The notes under the pieces are model-generated. The model saw only the letters and a program-made list of their open reading frames with translations, ran no database searches and was not told where the DNA came from. A DNA stretch of 64,000 bases from MED-G16 sp002457315 (GTDB taxonomy: Bacteria; Bacteroidota; Bacteroidia; Cytophagales; MED-G16). The position numbers were made by a program, and so were the translations under genes. Positions 27,144 to 35,521 of this stretch are shown one piece after another. Numbering within the stretch: position 1 is the stretch's first letter; each line of letters opens with the position of its first letter. The stretch is from positions 202,972 to 266,971 of the forward strand of contig JBJLAJ010000009.1 of NCBI GenBank assembly GCA_045568775.1, read 5' to 3'.

Positions 27144-28823
27144 TTAGTAAGCGTTTTCTTCTAGATCTTTTTCTTTAATAATTCTTCTTAAAATTTTTCC
27201 TACATTTGACTTAGGTAACTCGTCAGTAAACCCTATATGTTTAGGGCACTTATAATTTGTTAACTTCTCTTTACAATATGCTTTAATTTCATCCTCAGTA
27301 AGAGAGTCGTCTTTTTTTACAATAACTGCTTTTACTGCCTCTGTAGTTTTCTTATCTGGGACACCAATAACACCTACCTCTAACACCTTAGGGTGAGATG
27401 ATATCACGTGCTCAACTTCATTAGGAAAAACATTAAACCCTGACACAAGAACCATCTCTTTCTTCCTGTCAACTATTTTAATAAAGCCATCACTATCAAT
27501 AACACCTATGTCACCAGTATAAAGCCACCCTCCTTTAATTATTTCTTTGGTATCATTCTCACGTTTCCAATATCCCTCCATTACTTGCGGACCACCTACA
27601 CATATTTCTCCTCTCTCACCATAAGAAACTTCCTTATTCTTATCGTCAACAAATTTTATATCAGTTTGAGGTATAGGTAATCCAATTGTCCCTACTTTAT
27701 TTGTCCCATCAAGAGGGTTTATAGTAACAACAGGTGAAGTTTCAGTTAAACCATATCCTTCAACAAGAGGACAACCTGTAACTTTCTTCCATTTATTGGC
27801 AACTACATCTTGGACTGCCATCCCACCTCCAAAAGCTACTTTTAGCTCAGAAAAGTCAAGACTTTTAAACTTTTCATTATTTAAAAGACCATTAAAAAGA
27901 GTGTTTACTCCTGTAATGATTGAAAACTTATAATTTGAGAGTTCCTTAACAAAACCATCCATATCTCGTGGATTGGTTATAAGAATATTTCTTGCACCAT
28001 ATTTAACCATAACCAAAGCATTACAAACAAGTGCAAAAATATGATAAAGAGGAAGTGCCGTAATTACAATTTCTTTCCTTTCCTCTAACATGATATCCAT
28101 CCATGATGAGACTTGAATCACATTTGAAATCACATTTTTATGAGATAACATAGCTCCCTTTGAAACACCAGTTGTTCCTCCTGTGTACTGTAAGAATGCA
28201 ATATCTTTTGAGTTAATAGGTGCTTGTTTATATTGGTAATTACCTCCTTTTGATATAGCCTCTTTAAATGAATAATGTCCAGGAAGAGAGTAATTAGGAA
28301 CCATTTTCTTTATATATTTTACTACAAAATTTACAATAGTACCCTTTATAGGTCCAAGCATATCACCCATGTTAGAAATAATTACATGCTTTATCTGGGT
28401 GTCATTAATAATATTCTGAAGATTATGAGCAAAATTAGATAATATCAAAATTGCTTTACAACCAGAATCCTTAAACTGATGTCGCATCTCATCCGGAGTA
28501 TATAATGGATTTGTATTCACGACAATAATTCCGGCTCTAATAGCTCCAAATAGTGCTACAGGATACTGAAGAACATTTGGAGACTGAATTGCTAACCTAT
28601 CCCCTTTCTTTAACTTCAACTCATGTGTCAGAAAATTAGCAAAGTTTTTAGATAAGTCATCTAATTCTTTGTATTTAATTGATTTACCCATGTTTTCAAA
28701 GGCAATCTCTGAAGAGTACTTCTTAAAACTTTCATCAAAAAAATCAACAAAAGTTGAGTAATGTTTCAAGTCTATATTATCAATAATACCTTTTGGGTAA
28801 TTTTCTGTCCATATCTTTTTCAT
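27144..28823 (-). CDS. Long-chain fatty-acid-CoA ligase (FadD-like AMP-dependent synthetase)
   Basis: An ANL-superfamily enzyme that activates fatty acids as acyl-AMP and then acyl-CoA for degradation or lipid synthesis. The 559-residue protein shows the AMP-binding P-loop YTGGTTGVSKGAM, the motif VEGYGLTETSPV, the Asp of GGWLYTGDIG, and the hinge and catalytic-lysine region IVDRKKEMVLVSG and PKSNVGKILRR. The N-terminus resembles FadD (ENYPKGI). Chain-length preference cannot be read from the sequence. It stands alone on the minus strand; a hairpin with a T-tract lies about 60 bp upstream. Confidence 0.93.
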   Translation of the reverse strand: MKKIWTENYPKGIIDNIDLKHYSTFVDFFDESFKKYSSEIAFENMGKSIKYKELDDLSKNFANFLTHELKLKKGDRLAIQSPNVLQYPVALFGAIRAGIIVVNTNPLYTPDEMRHQFKDSGCKAILILSNFAHNLQNIINDTQIKHVIISNMGDMLGPIKGTIVNFVVKYIKKMVPNYSLPGHYSFKEAISKGGNYQYKQAPINSKDIAFLQYTGGTTGVSKGAMLSHKNVISNVIQVSSWMDIMLEERKEIVITALPLYHIFALVCNALVMVKYGARNILITNPRDMDGFVKELSNYKFSIITGVNTLFNGLLNNEKFKSLDFSELKVAFGGGMAVQDVVANKWKKVTGCPLVEGYGLTETSPVVTINPLDGTNKVGTIGLPIPQTDIKFVDDKNKEVSYGERGEICVGGPQVMEGYWKRENDTKEIIKGGWLYTGDIGVIDSDGFIKIVDRKKEMVLVSGFNVFPNEVEHVISSHPKVLEVGVIGVPDKKTTEAVKAVIVKKDDSLTEDEIKAYCKEKLTNYKCPKHIGFTDELPKSNVGKILRRIIKEKDLEENAY

Positions 28824-28870
28824 ATTGTTAGCTTAAAGTAGTTAGTGGGATAAAAGTATACTAAATTATA

Positions 28871-28907
28871 AAAAAAAGAAAGGGGACATCTTTAATAAGA
28901 TATCCCC
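28871..28907 (-). terminator. Hairpin plus T-tract upstream of the acyl-CoA ligase gene
   Basis: Read on the minus strand, an 11-bp GC-rich stem with one mismatch (28897-28907 with 28882-28892), a 4-base loop and a run of Ts (TTTCTTTTTTT) form a classic intrinsic terminator. It lies between the ligase start (28823) and the divergent regulator gene (29065), so it would end a short minus-strand transcript or act as a leader attenuator for the ligase gene. Confidence 0.65.
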
Positions 28908-28946
28908 AGTAACAACATTAACCCAAAAATGATATTTTAATTTATA

Positions 28947-28975
28947 TATAATAATCACCAATAGTGATTATTATA
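28947..28975. promoter_or_regulatory. Perfect 12-bp inverted repeat, candidate operator
   Basis: TATAATAATCAC (28947-28958) and its exact reverse complement (28964-28975) are separated by CAATA. It lies about 90 bp upstream of the AsnC/Lrp-type gene and has no T-tract, so it looks more like a protein-binding site, possibly for autoregulation by that regulator or for control of the divergent acyl-CoA ligase. Binding is inference. Confidence 0.45.
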
Positions 28976-29064
28976 GAATAATTTCTTAATGAATGAAGCT
29001 AAATTTTAAAATAATTTAATTTAATTTAGATAAAATTGAATTATTCATAAAAAAAACCCAAAAA

Positions 29065-29529
29065 ATGAAAGTAAATTATCAAATTGACAATGTAGATCTT
29101 AAAATCCTTAATATTCTATCAAAAAATGCTAAAATGCCATACACTGAAGTAGCAAAGAAAGTTTTTGTTTCAGGTGGTACTGTTCACGTGAGAATGAGAA
29201 AACTTGAGAAAATGGGAATAGTCAGAGGTACTAAATTAGATATAGATTACTCTAAACTTGGATATAATATATCATGTTACATGGGTATTTATCTTGAAAA
29301 GAGTTTTTTATATAAAGAAGCAGTAAAAGCACTAAGAAACATTCCTGAAGTTGTTGAAATTCACGCTATAACAGGTCAATACACTATCTTCATAAAAATC
29401 CTTTGTAAGGACACACCCCACTTTAGAGAAGTTTTGGATGCTAAGATCCACAAAGTAAAGGGAATTACTAGGACAGAATCTTTCATGTCAATTGAGGAAA
29501 CCATGAAAGATGGTTTGTCGTTAATTTGA
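29065..29529 (+). CDS. AsnC/Lrp-family transcriptional regulator
   Basis: A 154-residue feast/famine regulator. The N-terminal winged helix-turn-helix (DLKILNILSKNAKMPYTEVAKKV and VHVRMRKLEKMGIV, about residues 10-55) binds DNA, and the C-terminal RAM domain (about 70-150, with GQYTIFIKILCKD) binds an effector such as an amino acid and mediates oligomers. The effector is unknown. It is divergent from the acyl-CoA ligase and precedes the suf operon, which has its own promoter. A perfect 12-bp palindrome upstream could be its autoregulatory site. Confidence 0.92.
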   Translation: MKVNYQIDNVDLKILNILSKNAKMPYTEVAKKVFVSGGTVHVRMRKLEKMGIVRGTKLDIDYSKLGYNISCYMGIYLEKSFLYKEAVKALRNIPEVVEIHAITGQYTIFIKILCKDTPHFREVLDAKIHKVKGITRTESFMSIEETMKDGLSLI

Positions 29530-29546
29530 TCCTAAAAAGCTTTTTC

Positions 29547-29579
29547 TTTCGTTTAAAAAGAAAATGTGTAGTAAATTTG
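29547..29579 (+). promoter_or_regulatory. Candidate promoter of the suf operon
   Basis: TAAATTTG at 29572-29579 fits the Bacteroidota -7 consensus TAnnTTTG. The -33 element is weaker; TTTC at 29547-29550 is the nearest match. Transcription would begin about 10 bp before the sufB ATG at 29596, giving a very short leader. No IscR- or Fur-like box was recognised. Confidence 0.5.
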
Positions 29580-29595
29580 CATCAAGAAAAACCAC

Positions 29596-31041
29596 ATGAG
29601 CAAAGACGATAAAATTTTAAAAGAATTTACATCCAAAGAATATGAGCACGGATGGTCTGTTGATTTCGATGTAGATCAGGCCCCAATTGGCTTAAATGAA
29701 GATATTGTGAGGCTTATTTCAAAGAAAAAAGAAGAGCCTAACTGGCTATTAAACTGGAGATTAGAGGCGTTTTCTCAATTCAAAAAAATGAAAGAGCCAG
29801 ACTGGTCAAATCTAAATATACCAAAAATAAATTATCAAGATATCTCTTATTATTCTGCCCCAAAAAAGAAAAAAATGTTAAAGTCTATGGATGAAGTAGA
29901 TCCAGAACTTATTAAAACATTTGAAAAACTAGGAATCTCCTTACTAGAACAAAAAAGATTAAGTGGTGTTGCTGTTGACGCAGTAATAGATTCTGTCTCT
30001 ATAGGAACAACATTTAAAGATAAATTGAGTGAATTAGGTATAATATTTTGCTCATTTTCAGAGGCTGTTAAAGAACATCCTCACCTTGTGAAAAAGTATC
30101 TTGGCACTGTGGTTCCCTCAAAAGATAATTATTTTTCATGTCTAAACTCTGCAGTTTTTTCAGATGGTTCGTTCTGTTATATTCCAAAAGGAGTAAGGTG
30201 TCCTATGGAATTATCTACTTACTTTAGAATTAATGCTTCAAACACTGGACAATTTGAAAGGACTTTAATTATTGCTGATCAAGGTTCATATGTCAGCTAT
30301 CTTGAAGGATGTACTGCTCCGATGAGAGATGAAAATCAATTACATGCCGCAGTTGTAGAAATACATGCAGAAAAAGACGCAGAAGTAAAGTATTCAACTG
30401 TACAGAATTGGTATCCAGGAGATAAGAACGGAAAAGGAGGAATCTACAACTTTGTAACTAAAAGAGGAATTTGCTTTGGCAACAATTCTAAAATTAGTTG
30501 GACTCAAGTTGAGACTGGTTCTGCTATTACATGGAAATACCCGTCTTGTATCCTGAAAGGTGACAATTCAATTGGGGAGTTCTACTCAGTTGCTGTTACC
30601 AATAATTACCAACAGGCTGATACAGGAACAAAAATGATACACATAGGTAAGAATACGAAATCAAAAATTATATCTAAAGGTATCTCAGCAGGATTTTCAC
30701 AAAATAGCTATAGAGGGCATGTAAATGTGATAAAAAGAGCAAAAAACTCTAGAAACTTTTCTCAATGTGATTCTCTTCTGCTCGGAAATACATGTGGCGC
30801 TCATACATTCCCATATATTGATATTGAAAACAAATCATCGATGGTAGAGCACGAAGCAACAACATCCAAGATTGGTGAAGATCAAATCTTTTATTGTTTA
30901 CAGAGAGGAATTGACGAAGAAAATGCTATCGCTCTAATTGTTAATGGTTACGCAAAAGAAGTACTAAAACAGTTACCAATGGAATTTTCTGTTGAGGCTC
31001 AAAAGCTTCTATCTTTAACTCTAGAAGGGAGTGTTGGTTAA
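29596..31041 (+). CDS. sufB: Fe-S cluster assembly scaffold SufB
   Basis: SufB is the scaffold subunit of the SufBC2D complex on which iron-sulfur clusters are built. The 481-residue protein has the family pattern GYAKEVLKQLPMEFSVEAQKLLSL at the C-terminus, the GVRCPMELSTYFRIN, EGCTAPM and SQCDSLLLG segments, and Cys residues including CGAHTFPY that are implicated in cluster binding. It is the first gene of sufBCDSE and starts shortly after a candidate promoter. Confidence 0.97.
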   Translation: MSKDDKILKEFTSKEYEHGWSVDFDVDQAPIGLNEDIVRLISKKKEEPNWLLNWRLEAFSQFKKMKEPDWSNLNIPKINYQDISYYSAPKKKKMLKSMDEVDPELIKTFEKLGISLLEQKRLSGVAVDAVIDSVSIGTTFKDKLSELGIIFCSFSEAVKEHPHLVKKYLGTVVPSKDNYFSCLNSAVFSDGSFCYIPKGVRCPMELSTYFRINASNTGQFERTLIIADQGSYVSYLEGCTAPMRDENQLHAAVVEIHAEKDAEVKYSTVQNWYPGDKNGKGGIYNFVTKRGICFGNNSKISWTQVETGSAITWKYPSCILKGDNSIGEFYSVAVTNNYQQADTGTKMIHIGKNTKSKIISKGISAGFSQNSYRGHVNVIKRAKNSRNFSQCDSLLLGNTCGAHTFPYIDIENKSSMVEHEATTSKIGEDQIFYCLQRGIDEENAIALIVNGYAKEVLKQLPMEFSVEAQKLLSLTLEGSVG

Positions 31042-31060
31042 ATAATTTAAATGTTAAAAT

Positions 31061-31807
31061 ATGCTAGAAATAAAAAATCTTCATGCTTCAATTGATGACA
31101 CTAAAATTTTAAAAGGATTAAACCTAAAAGTTAGTACCGGTGAAGTTCACGCAATAATGGGACCAAATGGTTCAGGAAAGAGCACTTTAGCATCTGTTAT
31201 AGCTGGGAGGGAAGATTATGACGTTACAGAAGGTAAAATAGATTTCATGAACAATGAGCTTTCAGAGTTAAGTCCAGACGAGAGGGCCAGAGAAGGGATT
31301 TTCCTTGCATTCCAATATCCTGTAGAAATTCCTGGAGTTTCCACAACAAATTTTATGAAAACTGCTGTAAACCAAGTGAGAAAATCAAAAGGAGAAAAAC
31401 CTTTAGACGCAGTAGAGTTTCTTAAGCTTATGAAAGAAAAGATGAAGCTTGTTAATATTAAACAAGAACTTCTAAGTAGATCAATTAATGAAGGATTTTC
31501 AGGTGGTGAAAAGAAAAGAAATGAAATTTTTCAGATGGCTATGTTAAATCCAAAGCTGTCTATTTTGGACGAAACTGATTCTGGACTTGACATCGATGCT
31601 CTAAAAATTGTGTCTAATGGGGTAAACACACTAAGGTCAAAAGATAATGCAACTATTGTAGTTACTCATTATCAAAGGCTTCTAGACTATATAGTACCTG
31701 ATTTTGTTCATGTTCTTATGGATGGAAAAATTGTTAAGTCTGGCGATAAAAACCTTGCTCTTGAACTTGAGGAAAAGGGTTATGATTGGATTAAAGTAAA
31801 AAATTAA
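31061..31807 (+). CDS. sufC: Fe-S cluster assembly ATPase SufC
   Basis: ABC-type soluble ATPase that energises SufB-SufD. Walker A is GPNGSGKST, the signature is EGFSGGEKKRNE, Walker B is LSILDETDSGLD, and the switch His is in VVTHYQR; the DETDSGLD form is typical of SufC. The 248-residue protein lies 19 bp after sufB and 14 bp before sufD, in the standard order. Confidence 0.97.
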   Translation: MLEIKNLHASIDDTKILKGLNLKVSTGEVHAIMGPNGSGKSTLASVIAGREDYDVTEGKIDFMNNELSELSPDERAREGIFLAFQYPVEIPGVSTTNFMKTAVNQVRKSKGEKPLDAVEFLKLMKEKMKLVNIKQELLSRSINEGFSGGEKKRNEIFQMAMLNPKLSILDETDSGLDIDALKIVSNGVNTLRSKDNATIVVTHYQRLLDYIVPDFVHVLMDGKIVKSGDKNLALELEEKGYDWIKVKN

Positions 31808-31821
31808 AATTTACAGTTTAT

Positions 31822-33087
31822 ATGGTTGAATCTTTAAATTTAGAAAAATCAATTTCTAGAGAATTAGACAAAGATGTGAAGCTTATGAAGTCAAACACCC
31901 TAAAAAACATCAAAGGGTCATTAAAGACTTATAAAGAAGAATACAAATACACTCCTCTCTTTAAGAAAACAGCAAATAAAATTCAAATAAATGATTTTAA
32001 ATTAGATTATGATATAGAAAAAATTAAATCATCAATTCCTAAGAATGATGATTACAAGATAATTGTGATTGACGGCTTATATAAAGAAGAATTATCAAAA
32101 ATCCCTTCAGGAGTATTAATAAATAAATACTCAGATTTATCAGAAGATATGAAAGGTGAATTCCAAAAAGCCTACCGAGGTTTCGATGACTCAAAAAAAG
32201 ACATATTTAGCTCTATTAATACCATTAACCACCTAGAATGCTTAACAATCTGTGTAGAAAAAGATGTTAATATTAAAAATAAAATATCAATAATTAACTT
32301 TACCAATTCAACACAATCTTCTTACTTTAGAAAATCAATTTTAATTAAAAAAAGTTCTTATGTTTCTTTTTCCGAAGAATTTTTAGGGTCAACTGAAGAA
32401 ATAAGTTTCTCAAATTCTGTATCTGAAATTTTTCTCGATGAAAACTCTAAATTAGATTATTTTTCATGTCAAAATTTTAGAAAAAACTTCCACTTCAATA
32501 GTATAAATGTATTCCAAAGGAAGGACAGTATTTCAAATTTCCATACGTATAGTTTCTCTGGGGCTACAATTAGAAATAACCTAAATATCTTACTAAAAGA
32601 TAAAAACTGTTATGCTAACATGTATGGCTTCTACGCTGTTAAAAATAAGTCACATATTGACAATCACACAACTGTTGACCATATGGATGAAAACTCTATC
32701 AGTAATGAGCATTATAAGGGTATTGTTGAAGGTGGTTCAAGAGGGGTGTTTAATGGTAAAATTTATGTAAGACAAAAAGCACAAAAAACTAATGCATTCC
32801 AATCTAACAACAATATACTACTATCTGATAATGCTAAAGTGAACACAAAACCTCAGCTTGAAATATGGGCAGATGACGTGAAATGCTCACACGGATGCAC
32901 AGTAGGTCAATTAGATGAGGATGCTTTATTTTATCTTATGTCTAGGGGTATTCCAAAAAAGGAGGCTACCTCAATTCTTCTCTCTGCTTTCAGCTCAGAT
33001 ATAACTGAAAAAATAGAAGATGAGAATTTAAGAAAACATTACGAGGAACTAATCCTAAGCGAACTTGAAGGTTTAAATTATGAATAG
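31822..33087 (+). CDS. sufD: Fe-S cluster assembly protein SufD
   Basis: Partner of SufB in the SufBC2D scaffold. The 421-residue protein is diverged in its N-terminal half but the C-terminal beta-helix is clear, with HTYSFSGATIRNNLNI, the SRGVFNGKIYVRQKAQKTNAFQSN segment, KPQLEIWADDVKCSHGCTVGQLDEDALFYLMSRG and a conserved His. It overlaps the sufS start by 8 bp, so translation is probably coupled. Confidence 0.95.
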   Translation: MVESLNLEKSISRELDKDVKLMKSNTLKNIKGSLKTYKEEYKYTPLFKKTANKIQINDFKLDYDIEKIKSSIPKNDDYKIIVIDGLYKEELSKIPSGVLINKYSDLSEDMKGEFQKAYRGFDDSKKDIFSSINTINHLECLTICVEKDVNIKNKISIINFTNSTQSSYFRKSILIKKSSYVSFSEEFLGSTEEISFSNSVSEIFLDENSKLDYFSCQNFRKNFHFNSINVFQRKDSISNFHTYSFSGATIRNNLNILLKDKNCYANMYGFYAVKNKSHIDNHTTVDHMDENSISNEHYKGIVEGGSRGVFNGKIYVRQKAQKTNAFQSNNNILLSDNAKVNTKPQLEIWADDVKCSHGCTVGQLDEDALFYLMSRGIPKKEATSILLSAFSSDITEKIEDENLRKHYEELILSELEGLNYE

Positions 33088-34297
33088 TTTTCCTATTAAT
33101 TCAATAAGGAAAGATTTTCCTATCCTAAAAAGTAAAATTAATAATCACGATCTTGTCTATTTTGATAATGCTGCTACTACTCAGAAGCCACAATCTGTAA
33201 TTGACTCAATTTCAAATTATTATGAAAAGTATAATTCAAATATCCATAGAGGTGTACATAGTCTTGCAGAAAAAGCAACTAATGAGTTTGAAAAAACGAG
33301 AACCAAGATCAAAAAATTTATAAATGCAAAGTCAAATACTGAGATTGTATTCACTAGAGGAACAACAGAAGGTATAAACCTGATATCATCATCTCTTGGA
33401 AAATATAAATTTTCAGAAGGAGATGAGATAATTATTAGTGAGATGGAACACCATTCTAATATTGTACCATGGCAAATGATTGCTAAAGAAAAAAATCTCA
33501 AATTGAATACGATTAATGTAACTGATGAAGGCAAAATTGATTTGAATGATTTCAAAAATATTATATCATCAAAAACTAAATTGGTCTCTTTAGTTCATAT
33601 ATCCAATACACTTGGGACAGTTAACCCTATAAAAGAAATAGTAGAAATATGTAATACAAACAATATCATTAGTGTAATTGATGGAGCTCAAGCTTCTGCA
33701 CACTCAGTTATTGATGTCCAAAATATAAACTGTGATTTCTATGTATTATCAGCGCATAAAATGTATGGACCCACTGGAGTTGGAGTTGTATATGGCAAGG
33801 AAAAACTTCTTGAAGAAATGCCTCCTTACATGGGAGGAGGAGAGATGATAAAAGAAGTCAAGTTTTCTGGCACCTCTTATAATGATCTACCATATAAATT
33901 TGAGGCAGGAACACCTAATATAGGTGATGTTATAGGCTTTAAAGAAGCAATAAATTACATTGAAAATTTAGGTAAAGATCAAATCATTCAATATGAAGAT
34001 AAGCTTAGAGATTATGCACAGAAGGAGCTAAATAGTATTGATGGTTTTAGAATAATAGGAAATTCAGAAAATAAAATTGGGATTTTTTCATTTACAATCG
34101 AAAACTTTCACTATTACGATCTTGGCTTACTACTTGATGCAAAAGGAATTGCTGTAAGAACTGGACACCATTGTACCCAGCCACTAATGGACAAATATAA
34201 TTTAGATGGAACAGCTAGAGTATCTCTCGCATTATATAATACTGAGGAAGAAGTGGATTTCTTTGTAGACTCAGTTAAAAATTTATTAAATAGATGA
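33080..34297 (+). CDS. sufS: Cysteine desulfurase SufS
   Basis: PLP-dependent enzyme that releases sulfur from cysteine as a persulfide for cluster assembly. The 405-residue protein has the class V aminotransferase core with the PLP lysine in SAHKMYGPTGVGV, an aspartate in ISVIDGAQA, and the catalytic cysteine loop RTGHHCTQPLM, which marks the SufS (group II) type. sufE starts at an ATGA overlap. Confidence 0.97.
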   Translation: MNSFPINSIRKDFPILKSKINNHDLVYFDNAATTQKPQSVIDSISNYYEKYNSNIHRGVHSLAEKATNEFEKTRTKIKKFINAKSNTEIVFTRGTTEGINLISSSLGKYKFSEGDEIIISEMEHHSNIVPWQMIAKEKNLKLNTINVTDEGKIDLNDFKNIISSKTKLVSLVHISNTLGTVNPIKEIVEICNTNNIISVIDGAQASAHSVIDVQNINCDFYVLSAHKMYGPTGVGVVYGKEKLLEEMPPYMGGGEMIKEVKFSGTSYNDLPYKFEAGTPNIGDVIGFKEAINYIENLGKDQIIQYEDKLRDYAQKELNSIDGFRIIGNSENKIGIFSFTIENFHYYDLGLLLDAKGIAVRTGHHCTQPLMDKYNLDGTARVSLALYNTEEEVDFFVDSVKNLLNR

Positions 34298-34707
34298 AAG
34301 AGATGTCTATACAAAAAGAAATAATTGATGACTTTAAAGTTTTAGACGGAGACCTAGAAATGACTCTGAATTACCTTATGGAACTCGGAGAAAAACTTGA
34401 TGTTTTCAATGAAAAAGATAAAAAAGAAGAAAATATAGTGAAAGGATGTCAGTCTAAAGTATGGCTCACTTACAAAAAATCAGAAGATAAGCTCTTCTTT
34501 AGTGGTGATAGTAACACAGCTATCACTAAAGGTCTTCTAAGTCTACTTATAAGAATATTTTCGGGAAAATCTTGTAAAGAAATTCTTGACACGAAATTGT
34601 TTTTTATTGGAGATATTGGGTTAAATAGATTCATAGGAACTCAAAGATCTAACGGACTAGAGTCTATGGAAAATAAGTTTAGAATAATTGCATTATCAAA
34701 TAAATAA
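34294..34707 (+). CDS. sufE: Sulfur acceptor protein SufE
   Basis: SufE accepts the persulfide sulfur from SufS through a conserved cysteine and passes it to SufB. The 137-residue protein contains the active-site cysteine in VKGCQSKVWL and the SGDSNTAITKGLLSLLIRIFSG segment, both diagnostic. The ATG at 34294 overlaps the sufS stop; a second ATG three codons later is also possible. Confidence 0.95.
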   Translation: MKEMSIQKEIIDDFKVLDGDLEMTLNYLMELGEKLDVFNEKDKKEENIVKGCQSKVWLTYKKSEDKLFFSGDSNTAITKGLLSLLIRIFSGKSCKEILDTKLFFIGDIGLNRFIGTQRSNGLESMENKFRIIALSNK

Positions 34708-34709
34708 TT

Positions 34710-35030
34710 ATGACTGAAAAAGAAGATTTAGATTTAAAAAAACAAATTGTTAGAGCAATCAAAACTGTTCATGACCCGGAGATTCCTGTAGACGTGTATG
34801 AATTGGGTTTGATATATGATATCCAAATTTTACCTATAAATAACGTACATATACTAATGACTCTAACATCACCAAACTGTCCTGCAGCAGAATCTATCCC
34901 TGCTGATGTTAAGAATAGAGTTGAGATGATCAAAGAAATAAATGAGGTTGATGTAGAAATTACATTTGACCCACCCTATTCTACTGAATTAATGTCTGAA
35001 GAGGCTAAGCTAGAATTAGGATTTATGTAA
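34710..35030 (+). CDS. SufT-like iron-sulfur assembly protein (MIP18/DUF59)
   Basis: A 106-residue DUF59/MIP18 protein, related to SufT and PaaD, that helps mature iron-sulfur proteins. The family motif is visible as DPEIPVDVYELGLIYDI and the cysteine-containing loop as MTLTSPNCPAAESIPADV. It follows sufE by 2 bp, so it is part of the suf operon; the next gene encodes a bacilliredoxin. The family is sure; the exact function within assembly is inferred from neighbours. Confidence 0.93.
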   Translation: MTEKEDLDLKKQIVRAIKTVHDPEIPVDVYELGLIYDIQILPINNVHILMTLTSPNCPAAESIPADVKNRVEMIKEINEVDVEITFDPPYSTELMSEEAKLELGFM

Positions 35031-35059
35031 ATGTTAAATATTAAATAAATAAATAAATA

Positions 35060-35479
35060 ATGTATCCAGATGAATTAACAAAACCAATGATTGAAGAGCT
35101 TACATCTGTAGGCTTTAACGAGTTAAAAGATGCTGAAACTGTAGTATCAAAGCTTCACAAAGACTCAGGGAAATGTTTAGTCCTTATAAACTCAGTTTGT
35201 GGATGTGCAGCAGGAGCTGCAAGACCTGGAGTTAAGCATTCTCTTACTATTTCAGAAACAAAGCCAGATAAATTATACACTGTTTTTGCAGGTGTAGATT
35301 TTGAGGCTGTAAATAAGATTAGAGAGATGTGTCTTCCCTACCCCCCTAGTTCACCAGCAATAGCATTATTTGATAATGGTGATCTTATTCATTTTGTGGA
35401 AAGACATCATATAGAGGGTAGAAATGCATCGATGATTTCTGAACATTTGAAAAACGTTTACGAAGAACATTGTAGCTAA
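35060..35479 (+). CDS. Bacilliredoxin (BrxA/BrxB, YphP/YqiW family)
   Basis: A 139-residue thioredoxin-fold protein with the atypical CGC active site (LINSVCGCAAGAARPGV, about residues 51-53) in place of CxxC. In Firmicutes these proteins remove bacillithiol from mixed disulfides; in Bacteroidota bacillithiol use is patchy, and the position at the end of a suf operon suggests protection of Fe-S assembly thiols. The gene is preceded by a short AAAT repeat (about 35040-35059) that forms its leader. The stop is followed by the hppA promoter. Confidence 0.9.
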   Translation: MYPDELTKPMIEELTSVGFNELKDAETVVSKLHKDSGKCLVLINSVCGCAAGAARPGVKHSLTISETKPDKLYTVFAGVDFEAVNKIREMCLPYPPSSPAIALFDNGDLIHFVERHHIEGRNASMISEHLKNVYEEHCS

Positions 35480-35498
35480 ATATAAGATATTATATTTG
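35469..35498 (+). promoter_or_regulatory. Candidate hppA promoter
   Basis: TATATTTG (35491-35498) matches TAnnTTTG exactly and ATTG (35469-35472) lies 18 bp upstream as a near-TTTG -33 element. Transcription would start about 15 bp before the hppA ATG at 35522. Confidence 0.55.
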
Positions 35499-35521
35499 CG
35501 GTAAAATTTAAATTAACTACT

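Noticed and set aside
35040..35060. AAAT microsatellite before the bacilliredoxin gene
   Set aside because: Too short (about four units) and in an AT-rich leader; phase variation is possible but not supported.
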